The notes beneath the pieces were generated by a model. The model was not told the origin of the DNA, made no database searches, and saw only the letters and a program-made list of their open reading frames with translations. Positions 16,673-27,987 of a DNA stretch of 64,000 nucleotides are shown piece by piece (within the stretch, counting starts at the first letter, position 1; each line of letters opens with the position of its first letter). Source of the stretch: Nitrospina sp. LS_NOB (GTDB lineage Bacteria > Nitrospinota > Nitrospinia > Nitrospinales > VA-1); NCBI GenBank assembly GCA_001542995.1, contig LFLA01000021.1, positions 248,001 through 312,000 of the forward strand. The letters are read 5' to 3'. The translations under genes were made by a program, and so were the position numbers.

Positions 16673-18040
16673 ATGAGAATACTCATTGTGGGTGCCGGCA
16701 TAGTCGGATACAACCTCGCTCAGGAGCTTTCCCAGGAAGGCCATGATATTGCTATCGTGGATCAGGACCCGGAAAGAATCCGGCGCATCACTGACACGTT
16801 GGACGTTTTGGCGGTGGAAGGCAATGCCTGTTTCCCCAGTGTGCTCATGAAGGCGGGGATTAAATCCTCCGAAATGCTGATCGCGGTCACCGAAAAAGAT
16901 GAGATCAATTTACTCGCCTGCTTTCTGGCCTCCCGGTTTAATGTCCCTAAGCGCTTTGCCAGACTCCGCAACATGGAGTTCACCGAGAACGAAAGTGTTT
17001 TCACTCCGGAAGAATTATGCATCAACCAGGCCATCAACCCCGGCCAGATCATTGTCGAAACCATTCTGAAAATTCTCGAGACTCCCGGCGTGGTCAGCGT
17101 CGCGGAATTTGCTGACGGCGAAGTTCTTCTGCGCGAGTTTGACGTACCGGAAGACGCCCCCATTGCAGGCAAGACGATTCAAGACATTCGCAGTATCACG
17201 CAAATGGATTCCTTTCTGATCGTCGCCATTGTCCGCGACGGCGAACTGGTCATCCCAAAAGATCAGGATATCCTGCAGGCTGGCGACCGGTTTTACACTC
17301 TGGTCGACAAAGAATTTTTGCCTTTCCTTTTACCCATGCTGAACCGAACCCTCGACCCGGTGGAAAAAATTATCATTTATGGCGCCACATCCACATCCAC
17401 ACAGTTGGCCAAGGCCTTGGAAGAAGACATGCGTGACGTCTGCATCATCGAACCTTCCATGGAAAAAGCGCACCGGGCCGCCGACAAGCTTAAGCGCACC
17501 GTTGTTCAACATGGTAGTGGCACCGACATGGATTTGTTTAACGAGATCAACATGAAGGATGCCGATTTTTTTCTGGCTCTTTCCCACGATGATGAAAACA
17601 ATATTCTTTCTGCTCTGTTAGCAAAAAAGTATGGCGCCAAACGCGCGCTGGTCATCACCCACGATCCGGAATACCTGCCCATTCTGGATTCCATCGGGAT
17701 GGACATCACTATCAACCCGAGACTCATCACAGTCAGCGCCATCCTGAAACATTTGCGGAAGGGCCGGGTCATGTCAGTCTTTAAACTGATTGAAGACGCC
17801 GAGGTGATGGAGATCGGGGTGGAAGAAGACTCTTCCATCGCCAACAAACAAATCGGCAAAATCAATTTCCCTAAAGGTGCGATCATCGGGGCTCTCCTCA
17901 GGCAAGGGGAAATGATACTCCCCAATGACGATGTCACCATCGAAGCGGGTGATTCGGTCATCGTGGTCGCCCTGCCCGGAACCATCGAAAAAATCGAGAA
18001 ACTGTTCGGCCGTAAAAGATCTTTCCTTCCCTTCAGATGA
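16673..18040 (+). CDS. trkA: Trk potassium uptake regulatory protein TrkA
   Basis: 455 residues with two RCK units, each an NAD-binding Rossmann part plus a TrkA-C part. The first begins MRILIVGAGIVGYNLAQELS with the GxGxxG loop; the second begins near residue 230 (KIIIYGATSTSTQLAKAL), whose loop is degenerate, as is common. C-terminal halves such as GDSVIVVALPGTIEKIEKLF are TrkA-C. It is the cytoplasmic gating ring for TrkH, responding to nucleotides. Its stop overlaps the trkH start by four bases (ATGA), so the two are translationally coupled. Confidence 0.94.
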   Translation: MRILIVGAGIVGYNLAQELSQEGHDIAIVDQDPERIRRITDTLDVLAVEGNACFPSVLMKAGIKSSEMLIAVTEKDEINLLACFLASRFNVPKRFARLRNMEFTENESVFTPEELCINQAINPGQIIVETILKILETPGVVSVAEFADGEVLLREFDVPEDAPIAGKTIQDIRSITQMDSFLIVAIVRDGELVIPKDQDILQAGDRFYTLVDKEFLPFLLPMLNRTLDPVEKIIIYGATSTSTQLAKALEEDMRDVCIIEPSMEKAHRAADKLKRTVVQHGSGTDMDLFNEINMKDADFFLALSHDDENNILSALLAKKYGAKRALVITHDPEYLPILDSIGMDITINPRLITVSAILKHLRKGRVMSVFKLIEDAEVMEIGVEEDSSIANKQIGKINFPKGAIIGALLRQGEMILPNDDVTIEAGDSVIVVALPGTIEKIEKLFGRKRSFLPFR

Positions 18041-19509
18041 ATATCCAATCCATCTTCAATGTCGTAGGAGTTCTGCTGGTCCTTCTTTCCGGTTTGACTC
18101 TGGCCCCCATAGGCATCTCGCTGTATTACGGCCACGCTCCTATTGAAGGTTTTATGTCCGAGACCTCGGCGTTTGGCTGGACGTTTGGACTCAGCCTGGC
18201 ATCCGGCCTGATATTGTGGAAACTGTTTCCTTCCGGATTAGCAAAACTCCGGGATCGTGAAGGATTTGCCATTGTCACTCTTTCCTGGCTATCCATGTCC
18301 GCGTTCGGCGCACTGCCATTTTATTTGAGCGGTGCCTGTCCGGAGTTCATTGACGCATTTTTTGAAAGCACCAGTGGTTTCACCACCACTGGTGCTTCTG
18401 TCCTTCAAAATATCGACGTGGTGCCGCACGGCATCCTGTTCTGGAGAAACCTGATGCAGTGGATCGGGGGAATGGGAATCATTCTGCTTTCGCTGGCCAT
18501 CTTTCCCATGCTGGGGATCGGCAGCTTCCATCTGTTCAAGGCAGAAATTCCCGGCGGGTCGACCGTGGAACAAACACAACCACGGCTGGTCGAGACCGCA
18601 AAAATCCTTTGGAAAACATATCTTGCTCTGACCCTCATCGAAATCTTTGCACTGCATGTTGCCGGCTTAGATTGGTTCGACTCGATTTGCCACACTTTTT
18701 CCACGGTGGCGACAGGTGGATTTTCGCCCCATAACGGCAGCATTGGCGCTTTGAATAATGTTTATATCGAGAGCATCATTATTCTTTTCATGTTTCTGGG
18801 AGGAATCAACTTCGCCCTACATTTCCAACTGGTGCGAAGAAATTTTTCCGTCATCTTCAAGAACCCGGAGTTCCAGGCCTATTGCGCATTGATTCTTGTA
18901 GGTATTCTGTTTGTCACCTGGGGCCTCACCCGTGTTTCCCCTACTGGTGATGCGGGCCAGGCATTTCGCAGTGCGGCTTTCACCGTGGTTTCTATTAATA
19001 CCACCACCGGTTTTGTCACGGATGATTTCAATGTATGGCCGGAATATTTGAAACTTTTTCTTGTCGCCATCATGATGGTGGGTGGGTGCTCCGGCTCCAC
19101 CAGCGGGTCGTTCAAAGTCATTCGGTTTATCATCCTGCTGAAAATCATAATGCGGGAACTTAAAAACCTGGTGTATCCGCGCGCCATTTTCCACGTCAAA
19201 GTGGGAGATAAAAGCATTGACGCAGATGATCTTTCCAATGTTGCCGCCCTGACCTTCCTGTTCATGGGCTTTACAGCTTTGGGCGGGGTGCTTCTCTCAG
19301 CAATGGGGGTAGACCTCACCACAGCATTGTCGGCGACTGTGGCTTCCCTTTTCAATATAGGTCCAGGTCTGGGCGATGTCGGCGCCATGGGGAGTTATGC
19401 AGGAATCCCGGCTATGGGAAAGGGCATTCTCATCTTTTTCATGCTGTTAGGAAGGCTTGAAATTTACGGTGTTATGCTGCTTTTCCTGCCCATGACCTGG
19501 CGCAAATAA
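18037..19509 (+). CDS. trkH: Trk potassium transporter membrane subunit TrkH
   Basis: 490 residues, polytopic. It shows four selectivity-filter regions of the SKT family: STSGFTTTGASVL (about 110), FSTVATGGFSPHNGS (about 224), VVSINTTTGFVTDDF (about 320) and SLFNIGPGLGDVG (about 440). The GGCSGSTSGSFKVIRF segment is the gating loop typical of TrkH. It imports K+ across the inner membrane together with TrkA, which suits an organism facing marine salinity. The last gene of the trkAH unit. Confidence 0.94.
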   Translation: MNIQSIFNVVGVLLVLLSGLTLAPIGISLYYGHAPIEGFMSETSAFGWTFGLSLASGLILWKLFPSGLAKLRDREGFAIVTLSWLSMSAFGALPFYLSGACPEFIDAFFESTSGFTTTGASVLQNIDVVPHGILFWRNLMQWIGGMGIILLSLAIFPMLGIGSFHLFKAEIPGGSTVEQTQPRLVETAKILWKTYLALTLIEIFALHVAGLDWFDSICHTFSTVATGGFSPHNGSIGALNNVYIESIIILFMFLGGINFALHFQLVRRNFSVIFKNPEFQAYCALILVGILFVTWGLTRVSPTGDAGQAFRSAAFTVVSINTTTGFVTDDFNVWPEYLKLFLVAIMMVGGCSGSTSGSFKVIRFIILLKIIMRELKNLVYPRAIFHVKVGDKSIDADDLSNVAALTFLFMGFTALGGVLLSAMGVDLTTALSATVASLFNIGPGLGDVGAMGSYAGIPAMGKGILIFFMLLGRLEIYGVMLLFLPMTWRK

Positions 19510-19735
19510 GATTTGATTTTGACCCCACAATAAATTAAAATTTCGGTTTCCCAGCCTGAACTTTGCCCCTGGCAACAATAAAAACTCACAGGAAAAGACC
19601 TGGCTGGCTTGCAAGAAAAAATCAGAGGAGAAACCGGGTCAAAATGAGTTTCGGGATGCTGGTCAGACATTGGTTTGTTGAACTTAATTTTCGGGTGCCC
19701 AGGGTCTCCCCGGCCCATAAAGGAATTTAAATAGC
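19510..19735. other. intergenic region upstream of the oad operon
   Basis: 226 bases with no gene seen. It includes AT-rich DNA at 19520-19545 (ACAATAAATTAAAATTTCGG), where a promoter is plausible but no clear -35/-10 pair stands out. AAGGAATT lies before the oadA ATG at 19736. Confidence 0.3.
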
Positions 19736-21511
19736 ATGGAAACCAATCCACTCAAAATTACCGAACTTGTCTTGCGGGATGCACATCAATCCCTTCTTGC
19801 AACCCGAATGCGAACCGAGGACATGCTCCCCATCGCCGAAAAACTCGACCAGGTGGGTTTTTTCTCCTTGGAAATGTGGGGTGGAGCAACCTTTGACACC
19901 TGCATCCGGTTTCTCAATGAAGATCCCTGGGAGCGTGCCCGGGCTCTCAAGAAAAAAATGCCCAACACTCCCCTTCAAATGCTGCTGAGAGGGCAGAACG
20001 CCGTCGGTTACCGGCATTATGCCGATGATATCGTCGAGCGGTTTGTCAAGCAATCGGTGGATGTTGGAATCAATATATTCAGGATATTCGACGCCCTCAA
20101 TGATTTTCGCAATATTAAAACCGCTATTAAAACCGTAAAAAAATGCGGTGAAACGGTCGAAGGGTGCATCAGCTATACCGTCAGCCCGGTTCATAATGTC
20201 GAGCTCTACCTGGAAATGGGGAAAAAGCTGGAGGAAATGGGTTCCGACATCCTCTGCATTAAAGATATGGCGGGCCTCCTGACTCCCGATGTGACCAAGA
20301 CCCTGATCACCGAACTCAAAAAAATCATCAAGATTCCGATCCATTTGCACACCCATGCAACGACCGGACTGGTAGGCATGAACATGCAATGCGCCATAGA
20401 GGCAGGAGTGGATATGGTGGACACAGCAATCTCATCCTTATCTATGGGGACATCCCATTACGCCACGGAATGTCTGGTGGCAGGCCTGAAAGGCACCCCC
20501 AGAGACACCGGTCTCGATCTTGACCTCCTTGAAGAAATCAATGATCACTTCACTGAAGTGAAGAAAAATTATGCGGAGTTTGAAAGCGATTTTAAGGGTG
20601 TGGATATCAATATCCTCAAATCGCAAATTCCCGGCGGTATGATTTCCAATATGGAAAACCAATTAAAGGAACAAAACGCGCTCGACAAACTCGATGAAGT
20701 GCTCAAAGAGGTTCCCCGTGTACGCAAAGACATGGGCTACCCTCCGCTGGTCACACCGACCAGCCAGATCGTCGGCTCCCAGGCAACCTTGAACGTATTG
20801 ACAGGAGAGCGCTATAAAATCATCACCAAAGAAACCCGGCAATGCGTCCTGGGCAACTACGGAAAACTTCCCGCCGCGATCGATGAAGAACTGATGAGTA
20901 AAGTTTCTGCAGATGGAAAGGTCACCAGCTGCCGTCCCGCTGATTTGCTCGAGCCTGAATGGGATACGGTTTGCAAGGAATTAGGTGATAAATACACCAG
21001 TGAAGAAGACCGGTTGACGTATGCCCTGTTTCCAAAAGTGGCGCTTAAGTTTTTTGAGACTCGAGGAAAACCTCAACCAAAACCCGCAGCCGCTCCAGCC
21101 ACTGCTCCGGCCACTGCTCCGGCCACCGCAGCCGCTCCAACCACTGCAGCATTAACTCCCGCAGGTTCGGCAGTTTATAGGGTTCGGGTTAATGGAAAAG
21201 ATTATACCGTTGAAGTTTCAACCGGAGGGGCGGTTGGCACATCCCCGTCAATAACTGTGGCGGCACCGGTTGCCGCTCCCGCAGCCAGCACTGCAAATGG
21301 TTCTGCGTTGGTGGCGCCCCTTCCAGGGTCCATCTTCTCCATGAAATGTAAAGAAGGCGATGCGGTGAATGAGGGCGATACCGTTCTTGTTATGGAATCC
21401 ATGAAAATGGAATCCGAAATCGCAGCCCATCAATCCGGAACCATTCAATCTATCCTGGTTAAAGAAGGGGATAGTGTGCAAACCGGCGATGAACTGGTCA
21501 TTATAGGATAA
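19736..21511 (+). CDS. oadA: oxaloacetate decarboxylase alpha subunit (biotin carboxyltransferase; pyruvate carboxylase B-like)
   Basis: 591 residues. The carboxyltransferase TIM barrel starts at [19 protein letters not shown], followed by the conserved [11 protein letters not shown] and [12 protein letters not shown] segments; metal ligands include the aspartate of RDAHQS and the HLHTHATTG histidines near 205. An Ala/Pro/Thr linker (450-475) leads to a C-terminal biotinyl domain with the modified lysine in [10 protein letters not shown]. It transfers the carboxyl of oxaloacetate to biotin. Because oadB and oadG follow directly, a Na+-pumping decarboxylase is more likely than pyruvate carboxylase subunit B, although the same chain can be shared. 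Confidence 0.9.
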   Translation: METNPLKITELVLRDAHQSLLATRMRTEDMLPIAEKLDQVGFFSLEMWGGATFDTCIRFLNEDPWERARALKKKMPNTPLQMLLRGQNAVGYRHYADDIVERFVKQSVDVGINIFRIFDALNDFRNIKTAIKTVKKCGETVEGCISYTVSPVHNVELYLEMGKKLEEMGSDILCIKDMAGLLTPDVTKTLITELKKIIKIPIHLHTHATTGLVGMNMQCAIEAGVDMVDTAISSLSMGTSHYATECLVAGLKGTPRDTGLDLDLLEEINDHFTEVKKNYAEFESDFKGVDINILKSQIPGGMISNMENQLKEQNALDKLDEVLKEVPRVRKDMGYPPLVTPTSQIVGSQATLNVLTGERYKIITKETRQCVLGNYGKLPAAIDEELMSKVSADGKVTSCRPADLLEPEWDTVCKELGDKYTSEEDRLTYALFPKVALKFFETRGKPQPKPAAAPATAPATAPATAAAPTTAALTPAGSAVYRVRVNGKDYTVEVSTGGAVGTSPSITVAAPVAAPAASTANGSALVAPLPGSIFSMKCKEGDAVNEGDTVLVMESMKMESEIAAHQSGTIQSILVKEGDSVQTGDELVIIG

Positions 21512-22755
21512 TGGAATTCAGTTTTGGCGCATCCGCTACTAAAATATTAACCACCACCGGCTTTTCCAGTCTGGAAGGTGGCGATATAATCATGCTGGTG
21601 GTCGCTTGCCTTCTGCTCTATCTGGCTATCTGGAAAAAGTTTGAACCGCTTCTACTCCTTCCCATTGGTTTCGGGTGCCTGCTTGCCAACATTCCTATGA
21701 GCATGATGGCAAGCACCGATGCCGGGGGACTCCTCAACTTTTTTTATCAGGGCATCAAACATGAAATCCTTCCTCCGCTGATTTTTCTGGGAGTGGGCGC
21801 GTTGACAGACTTTGGTCCGCTTTTGGCCAATCCCGCCACGCTTCTTCTCGGTGCTGCCGCCCAGGTGGGTGTCTATGTCACCCTCATTGGCGCCGTACTG
21901 CTCGGGTTCAACATGCATGAAGCCAGTGCTATCGGCATCATCGGCGGTGCAGATGGACCCACATCTATTTTTATAGCCAGCAAGCTGGCCCCGCATCTGC
22001 TTGCTCCGATTGCCGTGGCGGCTTATTCCTATATGTCCCTGGTTCCGCTTATCCAACCTCCGATCATGAGACTTTTAACGACGGAGAAGGAGCGGAAAAT
22101 TAAAATGGCACAATTAAAACCGATATCCCAAACGGTGAAGATTCTTTTCCCCGTGGTGGTGACCATCGTCTGTTGTTTGATGTTACCCGGTGTCACCCCG
22201 CTTTTGGGAATGCTGATGCTGGGCAACTTGTTCCGCGAATCCGGGGTCACCGCTCGCTTGCACGAAACTTCGGAAACTCATTTGATCAATATCGTCACCA
22301 TTCTTTTAGCGTTGGCCGTTGGTTCTTCCATGACTGCCGACTCTTTTTTGCGACTCGAAACCCTTAAAATTATTGTACTGGGCTTATTGGCTTTCTGTAT
22401 TGCCACGGCGGGAGGGGTGCTTTTTGGCAAACTCATGTGCAAAATGACCGGAGGCCGGGTGAATCCACTCATTGGTTCGGCAGGGGTCTCGGCGGTTCCT
22501 ATGGCAGCAAGGGTTTCCCAGAAAGTTGGCGCGGAAGCAGACTCTTCAAATTTTTTATTGATGCACGCAATGGGCCCGAATGTCGCGGGTGTTATTGGTA
22601 GCGCCGTGGCCGCAGGTGTGTTCATCTCCCTGTTCGGGGATATCCCGGCAGTCACAGAACCGCATGCCGCCATCGCTGATGTGATTGGCACTGTAGAACC
22701 CGGCATCAAAGCCGCGATTGCCCAAGTGGCCGACGTAGCCGCCGGGGTAAACTAG
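21511..22755 (+). CDS. oadB: sodium-translocating decarboxylase beta subunit
   Basis: 414 residues, polytopic. It decarboxylates carboxybiotin and couples this to Na+ export through the inner membrane. The signature [13 protein letters not shown] around residues 145-157 contains the aspartate that binds Na+; [17 protein letters not shown] and [23 protein letters not shown] are the later conserved segments. Its ATG overlaps the oadA stop by one base. The first 25 residues ([20 protein letters not shown]) match the periplasmic N-terminus of the family. Confidence 0.93.
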   Translation: MEFSFGASATKILTTTGFSSLEGGDIIMLVVACLLLYLAIWKKFEPLLLLPIGFGCLLANIPMSMMASTDAGGLLNFFYQGIKHEILPPLIFLGVGALTDFGPLLANPATLLLGAAAQVGVYVTLIGAVLLGFNMHEASAIGIIGGADGPTSIFIASKLAPHLLAPIAVAAYSYMSLVPLIQPPIMRLLTTEKERKIKMAQLKPISQTVKILFPVVVTIVCCLMLPGVTPLLGMLMLGNLFRESGVTARLHETSETHLINIVTILLALAVGSSMTADSFLRLETLKIIVLGLLAFCIATAGGVLFGKLMCKMTGGRVNPLIGSAGVSAVPMAARVSQKVGAEADSSNFLLMHAMGPNVAGVIGSAVAAGVFISLFGDIPAVTEPHAAIADVIGTVEPGIKAAIAQVADVAAGVN

Positions 22756-22769
22756 CAAAAGAGAACTTT

Positions 22770-23039
22770 ATGGAAGCTTCATTTCTAGCAGCCGTCTACG
22801 TTTCGATCCTGGCCATTACGGTGATTTTCATCGTTCTGGTTATTTTGATCTTCACCATTCAGGCGTTGGTGAAACTGATTCCCTATAAAGCCCCGCCTCC
22901 CGCACCCGCTCGCCCTCAAACCGCGTCTTCTGCAAGCGGTGACCAAGACGATCATGTCGCCGCCATCACTGCAACCCTGGCCATGCATATGGGGAAATCC
23001 CCCAGCGAATTTAGAATCGTCAATATTTCTCAACCGTAA
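22770..23039 (+). CDS. oadG: oxaloacetate decarboxylase gamma-type subunit
   Basis: 89 residues. One N-terminal membrane helix (VSILAITVIFIVLVILIFTI), then a Pro/Ala-rich linker (PPPAPARPQTAS) and an acidic segment ending in a short domain (HVAAITATLAMHMGKSPSEF), the layout of OadG/MmdD proteins that tie the alpha subunit to the membrane. It is the third gene of the oad unit, 14 bases after oadB. Gene order A-B-G differs from the enterobacterial G-A-B. Confidence 0.8.
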   Translation: MEASFLAAVYVSILAITVIFIVLVILIFTIQALVKLIPYKAPPPAPARPQTASSASGDQDDHVAAITATLAMHMGKSPSEFRIVNISQP

Positions 23040-23040
23040 A

Positions 23041-23061
23041 CGGAGTACCTCCGCCCACTAG
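23041..23061. repeat. repeat fragment (CGGAG/CTCCG dyad plus partial module A)
   Basis: CGGAGTACCTCCGCCCACTA matches the junction at 46148-46172, where a GCGGAG/CTCCGC dyad runs straight into a CCCACTCGG module. It begins one base after the oadG stop. Confidence 0.45.
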
Positions 23062-23109
23062 TTATATTTTTCATTTGCTTTCTTGCCCGGGAGGGGCAAA
23101 GGCGTGGAG

Positions 23110-26100
23110 CTAATTATTTGCAGGGGCTGGGGATGGCGCCGCATCGAGCAGGTTGTCTGTGATAGGAGTCAGGATGTCCTGTGGAGCCTGGAAAATACCT
23201 TGAAAAATTCCCACGACCCTTTTCCCCAGGGACGTGAAAGGAATCGCGCTAACCTCAGGATCATTAAAATCCCCTTTCACCGTATAATAAGTTTTTAGCA
23301 GACTTTTTTCATCGCCGCCGGTTAAGATTTTCCCCACCAGGGGAATTTTCGTCAGAAATCGGTCGAGCCCAGCTAGAGGGGAAACCCCGATCACCGTATC
23401 CATCTGGTTGTTCACCAGATCAAAACTTCCGACTATGGAGGTTCTCCGGTTGCTGGTTTCGACCACAAAGTTCTCCGTTTTAAGGACCCCGCCTTTAGAA
23501 ACAAACTCCCCGGAAATTTGTTTGAAGGAAGACGACTCATCTTTTTCCAAAGGATGGCTTTGAGGAATCGAACTGAATAATCTGCGAACTCCCCTTTTTA
23601 GCTTCTCCTTGTTTATGCTTCCGGATCGGATATCCAGAAATATTCTACCGGACAGAGATCTGGCAATTTCCTTCCAGTCTTTTCCACTGCCTATGAGCCG
23701 GGCATCCATCGTTTTCACTTTTCCACTTAAACCGTTTTTAAAAACATCACCAAAAAAACCAAACAGGTTGTTTGTTTCCATGTTCTGAGCTTGAACGCCT
23801 GCCTCAATATGCCCAATACCTTGAGGATCGATCAATATCCGTACGCTACTTTTGACAGAGTTATTAGAAGCAAATGTCAGGTTCTTCATTTCTATTTGCT
23901 TGTTTTCAAGCACAATGCTTCCTGCAACCTGATTCAGGTTTAAAAGTTTGTAACCCAGTTGATCCAGACTAAACGTGATCTGTCCTTTGCCTTTGGCGAA
24001 AAACTCAGACTGGTTCAGCCGGTCAATGAGAGACATCTCTTTGTCTTGCGGTTCGGGGAAAATTTCATCTATATCCAGTCTCTTTCCGGCAAGATTCAGA
24101 TCCAGGCTAGGGGAGTCGCCTCTTTGGTAAACGCCGGAAAATCTGAGCCCACTTTGATCTGCCTTGATATTTCCGGAACGAATGTCCAGGCGGTCTTCCT
24201 TGAACTTCAGGCTGGCATCCACCGTCAATGACGATGAAAAGTTTTTTGGCCGGATTTTTAGTTCCTTCAACTCCATCTCACCTTCAAATTTTGCATCCTG
24301 GAGATTATTCAAGTTACCGGAACCGGTAATTTTAAAATCGGTGCTTCCATCCATCTCCGCATCAAAGAATCGAAAAAACTGCTGGAAAGGATATGCCTGA
24401 AAATTATTGGCCGCCAGGCTGATGGTGAATTCAGGGTTATCAAGATCAGGAATTCGAACGGTTCCTGAAACCTGATTACCGCCCAATTCATAAGACCAAC
24501 GGTCGATGGTTAAGCCCCTATTTTTTAAAACACTGCCTTTGGCCTTGAATTTACTCAAGGCGTTGGGCCGTTTTTCCATAAAACCTGGGATTTGATATCC
24601 CACCCGTGCCAAATCGGCCTGATGTTCGAACTTGAAGGCGTCCAGATTTCCATTCAGGCTCAGGGAAACGTGGGCAGGGCCTGAAAATTTCAAGTCCTTG
24701 AAAACGGGGATGTCCTTCAAGTCGGACTGCACAAGTCCCGGGAAATTCAAGCGCAGGGCATACTCCAGCTTCTTGATATTCCTGCGGTCGATTTCTCCTT
24801 CCAACTGAACTGGTGAATCGCCATACCAACCATTCAAGTTTTCCAGTCTTATTCTTCCATCGCCATAGGAAATATTGCCGTTCAGGTTTATCATAGGCTG
24901 CAACCGGTCCGGATATCTCATTGAGAAGTTTTTCAACTCAATTTTCCCCCACTCCTTTTCAGTTTCCGGCTTAGTGGGGTTAACCTGCGACCGGTAATTC
25001 ATAATCAGTTCACCGGAAGTAAAGTCCAAGCCTTCCCTCAAACCCACCAGAGCATCTTCGGAATTATCAGACAGGACATAGAGCAAATCGCTGGACGCGA
25101 TTTTGTAGGTCGCCGACATTTTCTCCAGTGGCTCTCCATTACGAAAACCCATCTCCCCGTTCATCTCTGAAAAAGAGCTTTTGGAAAAATTTCCGGAAAG
25201 GTTGTCATACCTGATGACCGGAATCCAGGAAGCGTCTTTGCGCTTATCCGCCTCTGGAGTGTGGGTGTAAATAATTTCCCCATTGATGTTTTGCAGTCGT
25301 GGCTCAAACCCTTTCTCGTTAAGGGAAACGTTCTGCATGCCTATCTTCCCCGAGATCGCCAACCTGTCGAAATCATCCAGCGGACCCTTCACGTCCAGAA
25401 GGACTTTCGCAGTCCCTTCAAATTCATCGTAAATCGCAATGGAATCGAACAAGGGGTGCCCCTTAAAAATCTTCTTGAGGGTTCCATGAAACTGACTCAT
25501 CTCCACTTGGTTTTCGACTTTAAGATCCACTAAAGGCCGTGTCATGAAGTTATTGATGGTTCCACGAACATTGGTGATAGGCTGATTTTCATATCTGGCT
25601 TTTGCAATATGCAAAGTGGCGTTTCCCTTGCTCACACTGAAAGTTCCCGTCACATTCTGTAACGCCGGCAAGGGGGACTGCCAGTCCACATGCTTCATTT
25701 CAAGTTCTGAAGAAATCAAACCCCGGTTTTTTTCTTGCGCCAGTTCCCGAAGCTGATCCGGGCTTCCTTCGAATTTAAGTGACTTTATTTTTATCGAACC
25801 GTTTTTAAACCGGGATTGCACTAACGTGTGGAACTCCTCCGGAAAAAACTTTAACGGCAAGTAATCAACACTTTTATTAACCTGAAAAAAATCGGAAACC
25901 AGATCAATGGAGATTGAAGGATCTTTGGAAAGAAAATTTGTGAGGGACGCCTTGGCTGTGAATTTAAAGGGCTCTGATTCCGATTTCAACTCTTCAATAT
26001 AAAGGGAGTCCTTTTCGAGGGAAATCTTGTATTCCAAGCCACCACGGTGAGGCACACTGGCATCTCTCAATGTTGCCTGCTTTTTATTTGAGTCGGAAGA

Positions 26101-26957
26101 ATATTTCAGCGTGCCTTCCGTTTTCAGGGAACCACCGAGATTCCCAGAAAAGCTGGAGTCCAAAGATAATAAGCTGTCTTCAGGGGCTTTAGCCAGCACC
26201 TTTTTCAAGTAGGGTTGAAAGTTTGAAACATTCAGCTCATCGACCCGGACCTTGCCATTAATGGAAATGCCGGTAAAACCCTGGCCTTCAGAAAAATTGT
26301 CGAACGCTCCGGAAACCTGGAAAGCGGTAGGTGAACTCCCGCTCAAGATTTCCCCCTTCAAATTGAATTTAAAAGTGGAGTCGAGAAGATTTTTTCGCAC
26401 GGAAAAATGAATATGCTCCAAGTCCAGTGGCAAAGGGCTTTCAGGAGGACGGTTTAAATAGTCCTGAAAATGTATGGACCCATCTTCCACCATGAGCTGG
26501 TTCATGAGACTGACTTTTAAAACTTTGAACAATCCGCTTTCAGCGGGCTGGGTGATCCACTTCTTCACATCGCCTAAACTGAACCGCCCCTCTGCATCCC
26601 GAACCACACGGAGGGATGCCCCCTGAACAATGATTTTCTTGACCTCAACCTGTTAACCAGTAACGGCAATAACCGGACCACCACCCACACGCTGCGTGCC
26701 GTCAGTTCCGGTTCCTCGGCAAACCGAGACTTGACCGAGACATCTTTCAGGCGAACACTGAGGCCGCGAAAAATATCCATCCCCGCATCGCCGATTTTCA
26801 CTTCCCGCTGAGTCAATTCCTCCAGCTTCTCTATAGCAAACGTCTTGATCTCTTCAAAATTACGCAACTGGTAATAGGCCAGAGAACAGACAGAGACCAC
26901 CCCGAGCACTAAGGTAAACAGGGAATAAAAAATGATCCTTTTGCGATAAAGCGGCAT
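23110..26957 (-). CDS. AsmA-family large membrane-anchored protein, interrupted by one frameshift
   Basis: The N-terminal piece (ATG at 26957) has a cytoplasmic tip, one membrane helix (IIFYSLFTLVLGVVSVCSLA) and the start of the AsmA domain (EELTQREVKIGDAGMDIFRG). It loses the family pattern after LLPLLVNR at about 26655. The pattern continues in another frame (EVKKIIVQGASLRVVRDAEG) and runs to 23110. A one-base indel at about 26648-26662 would rejoin a protein of about 1,280 residues. The long part is beta-rich, with repeated NLNG-type strands, and ends in an AsmA-C-like domain. Such proteins (AsmA, YhdP, TamB group) span the periplasm and are implicated in lipid transport to the outer membrane. 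If the frameshift is real, only the C-terminal part could be made, without its anchor. Confidence 0.75.
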
Positions 26958-27185
26958 ATGAGGTTTACGGATTGCAGAAAAAGGTTAAAATAGCCTTCGC
27001 GGTTTTTTCGCGGGAAAGAAAAAAAATTCGAGGAAAAGAGCAAAACCGGTTCGTAACCGCTCAGCAATCACCGATGGATTCTAGCTGGCTAAATCCATTT
27101 TTTTCATAATGTTATAGTTCATTTGGGGCTTTTCGTCCAGCAAAAAGCCCGGCACCCTTTTAGACCTTATTTCATTTCACCGCTG

Positions 27186-27953
27186 ATGAAACCTACAGAA
27201 CAATCTTTAATTGTTGGAATCAATCCCGTACGGGAAGCGCTTTTAGCCTCTAAGCGGCGTTGTTACAGGCTCATTGTGGAGCAGGGCAAAACCCCTGCAA
27301 GGATCCAGGCTGTGATCGAACTGGCCAAGGAAAAACGAATTCCCATTGAGCCCTTACCCAAGACTGCCTTCAATAATAAATTCAAAAACCAGGTGCATCA
27401 GGGGATCGCGGGATACTTTTCCATCATCGCAACTCTGGAACTGGAAAGCCTGATCGAATCCGCGTTTGAAAAAACTTCCCTGCCGACGCTCGTCATTCTG
27501 GATGGAATTCAGGACCCGCAAAACCTGGGAGCGATCATCCGATCAGCGGAAACTCTGGGAATTCAGGGGATGATTCTACCTAAACACGGAACATCGGCCC
27601 TGAACGAAACAGTGGCTAAATGTTCCTCGGGAGCCATCGAACATTTGCCCATCGCCTGGGTCACCAATTTGGCTCGCTGTATTGAACAACTCAAAGAAGC
27701 CGGATTCTGGGTCGTAGGTGTTATGCCTGATGGAGAGATGCCATGCTACCAATACGAGTTCAATACCCCGGTGGCTTTAGTCATTGGAGGAGAGGAAAAA
27801 GGCATTCGACCTTTGCTGAAAAAATCCTGCGATGTCACGCTCGCGATCCCCATGAAAGGACAATTGGAATCCTTGAACGCAGCGTCAGCCAGCGCGGTGG
27901 TCTTCTACGAAAATTTGCGTCAGAAAAAAATGCGGGATGATGCCAAAGGGTGA
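27186..27953 (+). CDS. rlmB: 23S rRNA (guanosine-2'-O-)-methyltransferase RlmB-like
   Basis: 255 residues from the ATG at 27186; an in-frame TTG at 27123 would add 21 residues that look non-homologous. The N-terminal substrate-binding part starts LIVGINPVREALLASKRR. The SpoU knotted methyltransferase domain has motif 1 LDGIQDPQNLGAIIRSAE, motif 2 VALVIGGEEKGIRPLLKKSCD and motif 3 IPMKGQLESLNAASASAV. It methylates the ribose of a 23S rRNA guanosine (G2251 in E. coli); exact target specificity cannot be read from the sequence. Confidence 0.9.
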   Translation: MKPTEQSLIVGINPVREALLASKRRCYRLIVEQGKTPARIQAVIELAKEKRIPIEPLPKTAFNNKFKNQVHQGIAGYFSIIATLELESLIESAFEKTSLPTLVILDGIQDPQNLGAIIRSAETLGIQGMILPKHGTSALNETVAKCSSGAIEHLPIAWVTNLARCIEQLKEAGFWVVGVMPDGEMPCYQYEFNTPVALVIGGEEKGIRPLLKKSCDVTLAIPMKGQLESLNAASASAVVFYENLRQKKMRDDAKG

Positions 27954-27987
27954 AACACGTCCTTCATGATTTGAAGGCGGATGAAGC

